From: Desulfuromonas sp. AOP6
GTDB lineage: Bacteria; Desulfobacterota; Desulfuromonadia; Desulfuromonadales; SZUA-540
Direction of reading: 5' to 3'
Assembly (NCBI RefSeq): GCF_009731355.2
Contig: NZ_AP022810.1
Coordinates: 1,020,001 to 1,084,000 of the forward strand
Length of the DNA: 64,000 nucleotides
The notes under the pieces are model-generated. The model searched no databases. It saw only the letters and a program-made list of their open reading frames with translations, and had not been told where the DNA came from. The position numbers and the translations under genes are program-made. Positions 41,280 through 53,442 of this stretch are shown here, piece by piece; position 1 is the stretch's first letter; each line of letters starts with the position of its first letter.

Positions 41280-43577
41280 TCAGTCGCCAGTGGCTTGTTG
41301 GAAGTCACTTCCCTTGAGACCGTGTCGGTCCAGCAGACGATAAAAAGTGCGCCTGGGAATGCCAGCTGTGCGAGCCGCCGCCGAAACATTGCCGCCGGCC
41401 TCCTGCAGATAGCGCTTGATCAGGCCTTTTTCCATGTGGGAGAGGTGCTTGTCGCGCTGGCTGCGGAAGGAGACATCAGCCTCTTCTCCCCCGGTCGCCG
41501 GTGTTTTCAGGGCCAGTTCGGCAAAAACGACGGGAAGGTTTTCCAGGCGGATGATGCGATCCTGGGAGAGGACGGCCGCCCGTTCGATGATATTTTGCAG
41601 TTCGCGAATGTTTCCCGGCCAGGGGTACTGTCGCATGGCATCAATAGCCCTGTCCTCGATGCCGACGATCGGTTTGTTCAAACGTTTGCTGGCCCGCAGA
41701 AGGAAGTGAGTCACCAGGTGCTCCAGGGACTGGAGCCGGTTGCGCAAAGGCGGCATGGTGATGGTGAAAACATTGAGGCGGTAGAAGAGGTCTTCCCGGA
41801 ACCAGCCCTCGCGGATGCCATTCTCCAGATTCTTGTTGGTAGCGGCGATCAGTCGCACGTCCACCTTGATGGAGGTATTGCCGCCCACGGGACGGATTTC
41901 GCCGCTGTCGAGGACGCGTAGCAGCTCGGCCTGCACTTTGGGGGTGATGTCGCCGATCTCGTCCAGGAAAATAGTCCCGCCGCCGGCCGCTTCAAACAGG
42001 CCTTTCTTGTCGGCGGTGGCGCCGGTGAAGGCTCCTTTGCGGTGGCCGAAGAGTTCGCTCTCCAGCAGGCTGTCGGTCAAGGTGGTGCAGTTGACCGTTA
42101 CCAATGGCTTGTCGGCTCGGTGGCTGTGGGCGTGGATGGCGCGGGCGGTGAGTTCCTTGCCGGTGCCGCTCTCGCCCCGGATAAGGACCGTGGTCGGTGT
42201 CGGGCCGACCTGGCGGATAAGCTTGAGAACGTCCAGTGTGTGGGTGTCGTCACCGATAATGGAAGCCTCACCGTACTCCTGGCTGAGGGCGCGCTGGGCC
42301 AGTTCGTACTTTTGGGCGAGGTTGAAGCGGTCTTCCTCGAGACGCTTAAGGGAATAGGGCAGGCACATGTCCTCTTCGGCCAGTCCCTGGAAGACGGCGA
42401 CGGCGTGTTCCCGACAGGTGGGGTAGCCGCAGGCCCCACAGTCGAGTTCGTCCCGTTCAACGAACTTGTTGGTTGCCTGCAGGATTTTGCGAATGCTCTC
42501 GCCGCTGGGAGGCGGCAGGCGCCGAAATTTATTTTTGAAGGACCGCCGCAGGTCAGGCAGTTTGTCCCCCTCCGTATAGGCGGTGGCGGTGACTGTCTGC
42601 GCGTTGGTGTCATGGCTCTGAAAATAGTTGATGATCAGGTTGCGCTTGGAAAAATTGGTCAGGCGGTTGTTTTTGCCGGGTCCGCCGATGCAGCCGCCGT
42701 TGCAGAAGCGGATGTCGACCCACTTGGGGGTGATGCGCTTGGCCGCCAGATCCTTGACCAGCTCCAGGGCGCTCTCTTCGCCGCCGGCGGAGATAAAGTC
42801 GGGGTTGAGAAAGTCGTTGGGCACGTCAAAGGCCTGAAAGGGCCCACCGGCAATGCCGAACAGCCGGCCCGTCCCGGGCAGGAGACCGTCAAAGGGGGCA
42901 TCGCCTAACCTGGGCAGGTCGACGGGGTGGCTCTTGAGCATCTGGTTGAGTTCCTGATAGGTCAGCACCACATCAATGGCCCCGGCGACCTGTTCTGATT
43001 CGATTTCAAATTTTCCGGCGATGCATGAGCTGATATAAACGACTTTGGTCTGGGGCCCGCGGCGCCCCTTGATAAATCGACCGATAGCCACCATGGGGGA
43101 GACGATCCCCATCAGGTTGCGAACGAGTTGCGGATAGTGTCGTTCAATCAGGTCGACAATGGTGGGGCAGTGGCTTGAAATCAGCGGATCACTACCCGGC
43201 TGATCGATCAGCCGGGCGTATTCGGAGCGAATGAGCTCGACCCCGGCAGCACCCTCGTGCACCTCGCTGAAGCCGAGCCGCTTGAGGCCGGTAGCCAGCT
43301 GGCCGGGACGTACATCATGGAAAAAGGCGGGGAAAGAGCAGCCGAGCACGGCGACGACGGGATCCTTGCCGGCCAGCAGACGCTGGGTTTCTTCCATGCA
43401 GTCGCTGATAATCTTGGCCTGCTGGGAGCACACTTTGATGCATTTGCCGCAGCCGATGCAGCGGTCGTGGATGACCTCGGCGTATTCCTGTTTGACCTTG
43501 ATGGCCTTCACCGGGCAGTTGCGCACGCAGGCATAGCATTTGCGGCAGCGTTCCTTGACGGTAATGATCGGACCCAT
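41280..43577 (-). CDS. Sigma-54 activator with FeFe-hydrogenase-like sensor domain
   Basis: 765 aa. Order: two [4Fe-4S] ferredoxin motifs (Cys 11/14/17/21 and 40/43/46/50); a domain like the large subunit of FeFe hydrogenase (about 70-320) that keeps the four H-cluster cubane ligands Cys137, Cys185, Cys292 and Cys296 but has His136 where catalytic enzymes have the proton-relay Cys; a further Fe-S domain (Cys 380/383/388/405); an AAA+ sigma-54 domain with GESGTGKE and GAFTGA; and a Fis-type helix-turn-helix. It likely senses H2 or redox state and activates sigma-54 promoters, without a partner kinase. GGAG sits 5 nt before the ATG at 43577; a GTG at 43592 is less likely. Confidence 0.92.
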   Translation of the reverse strand: MGPIITVKERCRKCYACVRNCPVKAIKVKQEYAEVIHDRCIGCGKCIKVCSQQAKIISDCMEETQRLLAGKDPVVAVLGCSFPAFFHDVRPGQLATGLKRLGFSEVHEGAAGVELIRSEYARLIDQPGSDPLISSHCPTIVDLIERHYPQLVRNLMGIVSPMVAIGRFIKGRRGPQTKVVYISSCIAGKFEIESEQVAGAIDVVLTYQELNQMLKSHPVDLPRLGDAPFDGLLPGTGRLFGIAGGPFQAFDVPNDFLNPDFISAGGEESALELVKDLAAKRITPKWVDIRFCNGGCIGGPGKNNRLTNFSKRNLIINYFQSHDTNAQTVTATAYTEGDKLPDLRRSFKNKFRRLPPPSGESIRKILQATNKFVERDELDCGACGYPTCREHAVAVFQGLAEEDMCLPYSLKRLEEDRFNLAQKYELAQRALSQEYGEASIIGDDTHTLDVLKLIRQVGPTPTTVLIRGESGTGKELTARAIHAHSHRADKPLVTVNCTTLTDSLLESELFGHRKGAFTGATADKKGLFEAAGGGTIFLDEIGDITPKVQAELLRVLDSGEIRPVGGNTSIKVDVRLIAATNKNLENGIREGWFREDLFYRLNVFTITMPPLRNRLQSLEHLVTHFLLRASKRLNKPIVGIEDRAIDAMRQYPWPGNIRELQNIIERAAVLSQDRIIRLENLPVVFAELALKTPATGGEEADVSFRSQRDKHLSHMEKGLIKRYLQEAGGNVSAAARTAGIPRRTFYRLLDRHGLKGSDFQQATGD

Positions 43578-43640
43578 GCAGACTCCAGGCACTCAGGGAA
43601 GATTGAGGGGGTGAACCGCTCTTGGTGCGGCAGTGGGGCG

Positions 43641-43669
43641 ATTGTGCCAGCGGTGGCACGGTGAGTCAA
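43641..43669 (-). promoter_or_regulatory. Promoter with embedded palindromic operator for the hydrogenase-like regulator
   Basis: Minus strand TTGACT (43669-43664), 17-bp spacer, CACAAT (43646-43641). The palindrome GTGCCACCGCTGGCAC (43659-43644, 6-bp arms) fills the spacer and overlaps the -10. This is a usual position for a repressor or autoregulator. Confidence 0.55.
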
Positions 43670-43697
43670 TGGAAATATGGGGGGATGCGGTATACGT

Positions 43698-44699
43698 TCA
43701 GGGTGTGGAGAGCAGGCGCCGGTGACGGCCGACCTCGCCACTGAAGTGGCAGGCGGCCAGGTGTCCCTGGCCCTTGTCGGCCAGCGGCGGCACGCTGGTA
43801 TGACAGAGGTCGCGGGCATAGGGACAGCGGGGATGGAAGGGGCAGCCCGCCGGGGGATGGATCGCCGAGGGAATCTCCCCCTGCAAAAGGTAGCGGCGGC
43901 CGCGCGAGGCGGGGTCGGGGATGGGGACGGCATTGAGCAGGGCTTCGCTGTAGGGATGACGGGGAGAGCGATAGAGCGCCGCGGCCGGCGCCAGTTCGAC
44001 GAGGCGTCCCAGGTACATGACCGCCACCCGGTCGCTGATGTGCTCGATGACCGAGAGGTCGTGGGCGATGAACAGGGTGGTAAGGCCGAATTCCTTCTGC
44101 ACATCCTGCAGCAGGTTGATGACCTGGGCCTGGATGGAGAGGTCGAGGGCCGAAACCGGCTCGTCGGCGATGATGAGGCTGGGGCTTACCGCCAGGGCGC
44201 GGGCGATGCCGATACGTTGGCGCTGGCCGCCGGAAAACTCGTGGGGGTAGCGGTAATAGTGCTCCTGTGTCAGGCCGACGGTGGCGAGCAGCCGCATGAC
44301 CTCATCCTTGATGGCGCTCCCCTTGGCCAGCCCGTGAATCTGCAGGGGTTCGCCGATAATGTCGCCGATGCGCATGCGGGGATTGAGGGATGAGTAGGGA
44401 TCCTGAAAAATCATCTGCAACTGCCGCCGCAAAGGACGCATGCCAGCCCGGGAGCGCTTCAAGATGTTTTCGCCTTTGAAGAGGACTTCGCCGGCGTCCG
44501 CTTCGAGCAGGCGCAGGATCAGCTTACCGGTCGTCGATTTGCCCGAGCCCGATTCGCCTACCAGGCCGAGGGTTTCTCCCGGCATCAGCGCGAAGGAGAC
44601 GCCGTCGACCGCCTTGAGGCTGAGCCGCTTGCCGCTTAAAGGGCCGGCGGAGACCGGAAAGGTTTTGCTCAGGTTGCGAACTTCCAGCAGGGGTTCCAT
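43698..44699 (-). CDS. Oligo/dipeptide ABC transporter ATP-binding protein (OppF/DppF type)
   Basis: 333 aa. Walker A GESGSGKST, Q-loop, signature LSGGQRQRIGIARAL, Walker B LIIADEPVSALD, and the C-terminal oligopeptide-transporter tail with a Cys-containing HPRCPYARDLC that in relatives binds an Fe-S cluster. It pairs with the OppD-like protein encoded 2 bp upstream. No permease or solute-binding gene is in the window. Confidence 0.93.
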   Translation of the reverse strand: MEPLLEVRNLSKTFPVSAGPLSGKRLSLKAVDGVSFALMPGETLGLVGESGSGKSTTGKLILRLLEADAGEVLFKGENILKRSRAGMRPLRRQLQMIFQDPYSSLNPRMRIGDIIGEPLQIHGLAKGSAIKDEVMRLLATVGLTQEHYYRYPHEFSGGQRQRIGIARALAVSPSLIIADEPVSALDLSIQAQVINLLQDVQKEFGLTTLFIAHDLSVIEHISDRVAVMYLGRLVELAPAAALYRSPRHPYSEALLNAVPIPDPASRGRRYLLQGEIPSAIHPPAGCPFHPRCPYARDLCHTSVPPLADKGQGHLAACHFSGEVGRHRRLLSTP

Positions 44700-44701
44700 G
44701 A

Positions 44702-45661
<960 letters not shown>

Positions 45662-45741
45662 GGGAATCCTCAGGTTGGCAAAACTGGCAACAATCTACAC
45701 ACAATTGCCAGGCCGGTCAAGAAATGCCCTCGGCGAAAAGC

Positions 45742-45770
45742 TTCTCATTGGCGGGTGGCCGTGCTAGAAT
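45742..45770 (+). promoter_or_regulatory. Candidate promoter of tex
   Basis: TTCTCA (45742-45747), 17-bp spacer, TAGAAT (45765-45770), about 38 bp before the tex ATG. The -35 is imperfect. Confidence 0.45.
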
Positions 45771-45808
45771 CCCCGCCTTTCATCCCAACGTAAGAAAAGG
45801 AAGCACCC

Positions 45809-48085
<2,277 letters not shown>

Positions 48086-48109
48086 CGACCACTATTAAAA
48101 GGATTTTTC

Positions 48110-48985
48110 ATGAACATGAAATGGGTGGACCTGCATCTCCATTCGACCTGCTCCGACGGCCTTTACTCGCCAGAAGAGGTGGTGCGCCGCGCCGCGGAGG
48201 TGGGGTTGGCGGCTGTCGCCCTGGCCGATCATGACAATATCGACGGGATCGAGGCCGCCATGGCCGCCGGGGCGCGGCTGGGGGTGGAGGTGCTCTCCGG
48301 GGTCGAACTGTCGGTGGTGTGGCAGGGCTACAACGACATCCATCTGCTCGGTTACGGTTTTGATCATCATTGCCCCGAACTGGTCGAAGCCCTGACCTCC
48401 TTTCAGGACTTTCGAGAGCGGCGCAACGAGTTGATCGTCGAGCGCGTGAACGAGAAGTTGCGCACCGAGGGGCGTGCTCCCCTAGACTTTGCCGAGGTGG
48501 CGGCCAGGGCCGGCGGCACTCTGGGGCGGCCCCACATCGCCATGGCCCTGCAGGAGAAAGGTTACGTGCGCGGCAGTGAGGACGCCTTTCAGCGTTATCT
48601 CATCCCCTGTAATGTGGACAAACGCGCCTTTCCTCTCGACGAAGCCATGGCCCTGATCCAGCGGGCCGGGGGGATCACGGTGCTGGCCCATCCTCCCTTC
48701 ATCACCACAGACAGGACAGCCTTTCTGACCCTGCTCGACACCTTTGCCGCCATGGGCCTGGACGGGGTCGAGGCGTACAATTCCGGCTCCAGTCTCGATG
48801 ACATCGACTGGTATATCACCCAGGCGCGCCGGCGTGGACTCATCGTCACGGGCGGTTCCGATTTCCACGGTCCCGACACGGGCATCATCGCCATCGGCTC
48901 GGGACGTGGTCAGCTGAAAATCCCCTATCGCTGTGTCGAGGATATTCGACAGGTGCTGCATCGGCGCTATGGCACGCCGGCATAA
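48110..48985 (+). CDS. PHP-domain phosphoesterase (RNase AM/YciV-like)
   Basis: 291 aa. Metal-binding motifs of the PHP family: DLHLHSTCSDG, ALADHDNIDGIE, VELSVVWQGYNDIHLLGY, and HPPFITT with a C-terminal GGSDFHGPD. YciV-type enzymes remove 5' nucleotides from RNA or act on 3',5'-bisphosphonucleotides. The start MNMKWVDLHLH has AAAGGATT upstream. It follows tex by 24 bp and precedes rlmKL by 12 bp, forming an RNA-related operon. Confidence 0.92.
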   Translation: MNMKWVDLHLHSTCSDGLYSPEEVVRRAAEVGLAAVALADHDNIDGIEAAMAAGARLGVEVLSGVELSVVWQGYNDIHLLGYGFDHHCPELVEALTSFQDFRERRNELIVERVNEKLRTEGRAPLDFAEVAARAGGTLGRPHIAMALQEKGYVRGSEDAFQRYLIPCNVDKRAFPLDEAMALIQRAGGITVLAHPPFITTDRTAFLTLLDTFAAMGLDGVEAYNSGSSLDDIDWYITQARRRGLIVTGGSDFHGPDTGIIAIGSGRGQLKIPYRCVEDIRQVLHRRYGTPA

Positions 48986-48997
48986 AGAGAGGTCTTG

Positions 48998-51151
48998 ATG
49001 AGTTCCACCTATGTGTTTTTTGCGACGGCTCCGAAAGGGCTGGAGGCTCTGCTGGCCGATGAGTTGCGGGATTTGGGCGCCCTGGAGGTTAAGGAGACGC
49101 GGGCGGGGGTCAATTTTGCCGGTTCCCTGGCTATTGGCTACCGCGCTTGTCTGTGGTCGCGGCTGGCCAGCCGCATTTTGCTCACCCTGGCAAATTTTTC
49201 CGCGACCACCTATGAAGAACTCTACTCGGGCGTGCAGGCCATTGACTGGCGGGAGCATCTGGGCGAGGAAGGGTCGCTGGCCGTGGACTGCAACTCTATG
49301 CAGTCGCCGCTGCAGCATTCCCACTACGCCGCGCTTAAAGTCAAGGATGCCATCGTCGATCAGCTGCGTGACGTGCGTGGTCAGCGGCCGTCGGTGGAAC
49401 TGGAGCGGCCGTCAATCCGGGTCAACGTGCATATCCAGCGCGAACAAGTGAGTCTGGGCCTTGATCTGTCGGGGGAGAGCCTGCATCGCCGCGGCTACCG
49501 GCAGGAGCAGGTGCTGGCACCGGTCAAAGAAAATCTGGCGGCGGCCATTCTGCTGCGGGCCAACTGGCCGCAGATCGCTGGCGCTGGTGGCGCCCTGGTC
49601 GATCCTCTGTGCGGATCCGGCACCCTGGTGTTGGAGGCAGCTCTCATGGCGGCCGATATCGCCCCCGGCCTCAGCCGCTCCTATTTCGGCTTTTTGGGAT
49701 GGCAAGGGCACGACGACGCGGTCTGGCAGAACCTGCTCGGCGAAGCGGCGGCCCGCCGGCAAGCCGGGCTGCAGACGCTGCCCCCCCTGTTCGGCTTCGA
49801 TCTCGAAGCGCAGGCGGTGCGGGCAGCGCAGGCCAACGCCCGACTAGCCGGGCTGGAGACGGCCGTTGTTTTTGAGAAGCGCGATGTCGCGGCCCTGGTG
49901 GCCCCGGCCGGCACGGAAACGAAGGGTGGCCTGGTGCTGACCAACCCCCCCTACGGCGAGCGCCTGGGGGAGGTCAATCAGCTGCGTTCCCTCTATGCCC
50001 AGCTTGGCGCGCGACTGCAGGAGCACTTTGTCGGCTGGAAGGCCGCCGTCTTTACAGGCAATCCCGATCTGGCCCGGAACCTGGGATTGCGCGCCCGTCG
50101 CAAGCACAGTTTCTTCAATGGCGCGCTCCCCTGCCAGTTGCTTCATTTCGATGTGGATCCCCAGTGGTTTTACGGTGCTGACGTTTCGGACGAAACCCGC
50201 CATGCCGCCCAGACTCCCGGCGCCGAGATGTTCGCCAACCGCCTGAAGAAGAACCTGCGTACCCTGGGGCGCTGGGCCCGCCAGAACGACGTCTTCTGCT
50301 ACCGTCTTTACGACGCCGATATGCCCGAGTACGCTGTGGCCGTCGATATTTACGGCGACTGGGCGCATGTGCAGGAATACGCCCCACCTTCCTCTATTGA
50401 CCCGCGGCAGGCGGCCATCCGCCTGCGGGAGATCCGCGCCGTGCTCCCCGAAGTGCTGCAGCTGCCCTCCGAGCACATTGTGTTCAAGGTACGGCAGAAA
50501 CAGAAGGGGAGTACCCAGTACGAAAAACTCGCTCGCCGCGGCGACCTACTCAAGGTGGGGGAGAGCGGCTGCAGTTTTCTGGTCAATCTTACCGACTACC
50601 TCGACACCGGGCTCTTTCTCGACCATCGCCTCACCCGGCAGCTCATCGGCGAGCTGGCCGCCGGCAAGACCTTTCTCAACCTCTTTGCCTACACCGGCTC
50701 GGCCACGGTCTACGCCGCTAAAGGGGGCGCGGCAGCCACCACTACCGTGGACATGTCGCGCACCTATTTGGACTGGGCCAAAAAGAATATGGCCGTCAAC
50801 GGTTTCACCGGCAGCCGCCACGAATTCATCCAGGCCGACTGCCTCAAGTGGCTGCGCCAGGAGAAGCGACGCTTCGATCTGATCTTCCTCGATCCGCCCA
50901 CCTTCTCCAACTCCAAGTCCATGACCGACAGCTTTGACGTGCAGCGTGATCATGTCCCCCTGCTGCGCGACACGGCCCGTCTGCTCAATCCCGGCGGGAT
51001 ACTGATCTTTTCCAACAATAACCGGAAGTTCAAAATGGATGAGGCGGCTCTGCCCGAGCTGGACATCGAAGATATCACGGCAAAGACCATCCCCCGGGAT
51101 TTCGAGCGCAACCGACGCATTCACAACTGCTGGAAGATTCAGAAGAAATAA
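48998..51151 (+). CDS. rlmKL: Bifunctional 23S rRNA methyltransferase RlmK/RlmL
   Basis: About 717 aa with THUMP domain (about 40-165), an RlmL half with DPLCGSGTLVLEAALMA and the catalytic NPPYGERLG, and an RlmK half with a Rossmann fold (LFAYTGSATVYAAKGGA) and LDPPTFSNSK. RlmL methylates N2 of G2445 and RlmK N7 of G2069 (E. coli numbering). GAGAGG is 5 nt before the ATG at 48998; a TTG directly before it is in frame. A long imperfect inverted repeat follows the stop. Confidence 0.95.
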   Translation: MSSTYVFFATAPKGLEALLADELRDLGALEVKETRAGVNFAGSLAIGYRACLWSRLASRILLTLANFSATTYEELYSGVQAIDWREHLGEEGSLAVDCNSMQSPLQHSHYAALKVKDAIVDQLRDVRGQRPSVELERPSIRVNVHIQREQVSLGLDLSGESLHRRGYRQEQVLAPVKENLAAAILLRANWPQIAGAGGALVDPLCGSGTLVLEAALMAADIAPGLSRSYFGFLGWQGHDDAVWQNLLGEAAARRQAGLQTLPPLFGFDLEAQAVRAAQANARLAGLETAVVFEKRDVAALVAPAGTETKGGLVLTNPPYGERLGEVNQLRSLYAQLGARLQEHFVGWKAAVFTGNPDLARNLGLRARRKHSFFNGALPCQLLHFDVDPQWFYGADVSDETRHAAQTPGAEMFANRLKKNLRTLGRWARQNDVFCYRLYDADMPEYAVAVDIYGDWAHVQEYAPPSSIDPRQAAIRLREIRAVLPEVLQLPSEHIVFKVRQKQKGSTQYEKLARRGDLLKVGESGCSFLVNLTDYLDTGLFLDHRLTRQLIGELAAGKTFLNLFAYTGSATVYAAKGGAAATTTVDMSRTYLDWAKKNMAVNGFTGSRHEFIQADCLKWLRQEKRRFDLIFLDPPTFSNSKSMTDSFDVQRDHVPLLRDTARLLNPGGILIFSNNNRKFKMDEAALPELDIEDITAKTIPRDFERNRRIHNCWKIQKK

Positions 51152-51278
51152 ACCGGCCTCTCGCCCGTTCGCTTTGCTCTCTAGAGCACACTGAGAACGC
51201 AGAGATAGACAATTTTAATGGTTTTCTCTGTGCCCTCTGTGTGCTCGAGCGACTGAAAGGAGCGGGCGAGAGGCCGGT
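51152..51278. repeat. 127-bp imperfect inverted repeat between rlmKL and ybaK
   Basis: The outer arms ACCGGCCTCTCGCCCG (51152-51167) and CGGGCGAGAGGCCGGT (51263-51278) are perfectly complementary over 16 bp. An inner imperfect pair combines GAGCACACTGAG at 51184-51195 and CTCTGTGTGCTC at about 51234-51245, around an AT-rich centre. The element reads like a transposon-derived (MITE/REP-like) palindrome and has no coding capacity. It contains the last part of the ybaK leader, so it may also act as an mRNA structure. Confidence 0.8.
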
Positions 51279-51296
51279 CTGCCTGGAGGAGTTTTT

Positions 51297-51770
51297 ATGC
51301 CGACGATCGACGATGTCAAAGCCTTTCTGTTGCCACAGGGGATTGAGGTGTTGGAGTTTGCCGCGCCGACCCCTACCTGCGAAACTGCCGCGGCGGCGGT
51401 TGGGTGTCAGCCGGCCCAGATTGCCAAGAGCGTCCTTTTGCTGGTGGGTGAAAAGCCCGTGCTGGTGGTAACCTGCGGCGACACCAAGGTGAAGAGTTCG
51501 AAGCTCAAGAAAGCTACAGGGCTGTCGGGGAAGGTGCGCCTGCCCGAGGCCGAGGAGGTCATTCACCACACCGGCTACGCACCGGGCGGGGTCTGCCCTT
51601 TTCTCCTTTCTCCGCAATTGCCGGTGCTGCTGGACGAATCTCTGGCGCGCTTTGAGCGGGTCTATGCCGCCGCCGGGAACGCTCATTCCGCCGTGCCCGT
51701 GACCCTTGCACAGCTGCAGGTGATCACCCGCGGCAGTCGGGTGGAGGTCTGCGATCTGATTTCGCCCTAG
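51297..51770 (+). CDS. YbaK/ProX-type aminoacyl-tRNA deacylase
   Basis: 157 aa. The YbaK/EbsC editing domain clears mischarged tRNA in trans (for example Cys-tRNA-Pro or Ala-tRNA-Pro). Visible: VGCQPAQIAKSVLLLVGEKP with the catalytic-site Lys, VVTCGDTKV, GYAPGGVCPF with the GxxPG loop, and VYAAAGNAHSAVPV. GGAGGAG lies upstream of the ATG. The exact amino-acid target is not readable. Confidence 0.92.
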   Translation: MPTIDDVKAFLLPQGIEVLEFAAPTPTCETAAAAVGCQPAQIAKSVLLLVGEKPVLVVTCGDTKVKSSKLKKATGLSGKVRLPEAEEVIHHTGYAPGGVCPFLLSPQLPVLLDESLARFERVYAAAGNAHSAVPVTLAQLQVITRGSRVEVCDLISP

Positions 51771-51896
51771 GTTTTAATCCAGGCATTTTCTTTGCAGAAA
51801 AATGCGGAACCCGGCTGTTCGTCTCTTTTTGGGTCAAATGACCGACATGCCCAAAGAGCGCCGGCCGGATTCCCCATGTCATGGAGAGTCGCGATC

Positions 51897-52427
51897 ATGC
51901 CTGCACGCAAGACCCTGATGATTCTGGTAAAAATGTTGTTCCTGCTGCTGACCGCCGCACCGGTGTTCGCCATGCAGGGGCACATCCCCTTGCCGGAAGG
52001 AATCCGCGCTGATACCATTCTGGTTGAAAAGGCGGCCAGACTTTTGACACTCTATCGGGATGGTCAGCGTATCAAGAGCTACCGTATCTCCCTTGGGGGC
52101 AAACCTGTTGGGCCAAAAGTGCGCCAGGGCGACATGCGCACGCCGGAAGGGCGTTACCGAATTAGCTTGCGCAATGAACAGAGCCGCTTTCACCGGGCGC
52201 TGCGTATTTCCTATCCCAATACCCACGATCTGCGTAGAGCGCAAAACCTTGGTGTTTCACCCGGCAGCGACATTATGATTCACGGCCTGGGTGAGCGCTT
52301 CGCCTGGCTTGGCCGGCACCATTACCTGGCAGACTGGACCGAAGGGTGTATTGCCGTCACCGATGAAGAGATCGAGGAAATCTGGCGCCTGGTTCCTGAT
52401 GGTGCGGGCGTCCTTATCCTGCCTTGA
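51897..52427 (+). CDS. Small exported L,D-transpeptidase family protein (ErfK/YafK-like)
   Basis: 176 aa with signal peptide (LMILVKMLFLLLTAAPVFA). YkuD fold: ILVEKAARLLTLYRDGQRI as first strands, TPEGRYRI, MIHG and the catalytic Cys in DWTEGCIAVTDEEIEE. The loop has Thr-Glu instead of the usual Ser-His before Gly-Cys, as in YafK/DpaA-like enzymes, some of which release rather than attach proteins. The ATG at 51897 has GGAGAG 8 nt upstream; longer in-frame starts give no signal peptide. Confidence 0.9.
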   Translation: MPARKTLMILVKMLFLLLTAAPVFAMQGHIPLPEGIRADTILVEKAARLLTLYRDGQRIKSYRISLGGKPVGPKVRQGDMRTPEGRYRISLRNEQSRFHRALRISYPNTHDLRRAQNLGVSPGSDIMIHGLGERFAWLGRHHYLADWTEGCIAVTDEEIEEIWRLVPDGAGVLILP

Positions 52428-52461
52428 AAAACGGTTTTTTTGCTGAAAGGAGGCTGCTGGC

Positions 52462-52857
52462 ATGGCCATTGAGGAAGGATCGCACAGCAAGGCCATAGGG
52501 TATATCCTGTGGATTTTCGGATTTACCGGTTCCCATCGCTTTTATTACGGCAAACCCCTCACGGGAACCCTCTATTTCTTTACTCTTGGCCTGCTCGGCA
52601 TTGGCTGGCTTATCGATCTTTTTCTCATCCCTGCCATGGATCGTCAGGCCGAGCTGCGGTTTTCTCCCGGCCCCATTGATTACAACCTGGCTTGGATTTT
52701 ACTGACCTTCCTGGGGTTCTTCGGCGTACACCGCATGTACATGGGCAAATGGATTACCGGCATCGTCTATCTGTTAACCGGGGGGCTTTTCGGTCTTGGC
52801 TACATTTACGACTATTGGACTCTGAATGAGCAGATTGCTCTCATCAACCGGCGGTGA
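52462..52857 (+). CDS. Membrane protein with two TM2 domains
   Basis: 131 aa containing two copies of the TM2 helix pair. Copy one has WIFGFTGSHRFYYGK and copy two has FLGFFGVHRMYMGK; each has a second helix with a terminal Asp (GIGWLIDLFLI and GLGYIYDYWTL). The function of TM2 proteins in bacteria is unknown. AAAGGAGG lies before the ATG. The stop overlaps the start of the DUF309 gene. Confidence 0.9.
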   Translation: MAIEEGSHSKAIGYILWIFGFTGSHRFYYGKPLTGTLYFFTLGLLGIGWLIDLFLIPAMDRQAELRFSPGPIDYNLAWILLTFLGFFGVHRMYMGKWITGIVYLLTGGLFGLGYIYDYWTLNEQIALINRR

Positions 52858-53264
52858 TTCGGGTGGGTAAACCGATCGATTGCGATACTTTTCCCTGTGA
52901 TGCCCTTTCTAATGGCGTTCGCCAGTTCAACGAGGGCCGCTACTTTGCGTGTCACGAAACCCTGGAAGATCTGTGGAAGGAAGAAGCGGGATCGGTGCGC
53001 GATCTGTACAAAGGGATTTTGCAGATTGGTATCGGTCTGCTGCACTGGCAGAAGGGTAATTACGGGGGTGCCTGTGCTTTGCTGAAGGGCGGTATTGGCT
53101 ATCTGCAACCTTTCGCTCCCGTCTGTCGCCACATCGATGTTCGTTCTCTGCTGCAGGCTTCCACTCTTTTTCTGCAGCAGTTGCAAGCTCGAGGTGTCGC
53201 GCATATGGCGGATGTTCCGGCCTCTTTGGTGCCGCGTATTGAGTGGCTGGATGCCTCCGGCTGA
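52854..53264 (+). CDS. DUF309 domain protein
   Basis: 136 aa. The signature is NEGRYFACHETLEDLW followed by YKGILQIGIGLLHWQKGN, a helical fold of unknown function. The GTG at 52854 overlaps the TM2 stop (GTGA), so translation is coupled; another GTG at 52863 is possible. The C-terminal half (LQASTLFLQQLQARG) is helical. Confidence 0.88.
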   Translation: MIRVGKPIDCDTFPCDALSNGVRQFNEGRYFACHETLEDLWKEEAGSVRDLYKGILQIGIGLLHWQKGNYGGACALLKGGIGYLQPFAPVCRHIDVRSLLQASTLFLQQLQARGVAHMADVPASLVPRIEWLDASG

Positions 53265-53442
53265 TTTCTGCTTTTTCGGGCGCCCGTCTTTACTTTCTTG
53301 AATGAAGATAGAAATAGTCATAAAAAGACGTTTTCGCGCGATGTTTTTCATGTTATATAAATTCTCGTGAGATAAAGCGCGATAGGCTTTAGATCTTCAA
53401 TTGGCCGGCACAATGTCTGCCGGCATTATGTGGAGGGATTGC

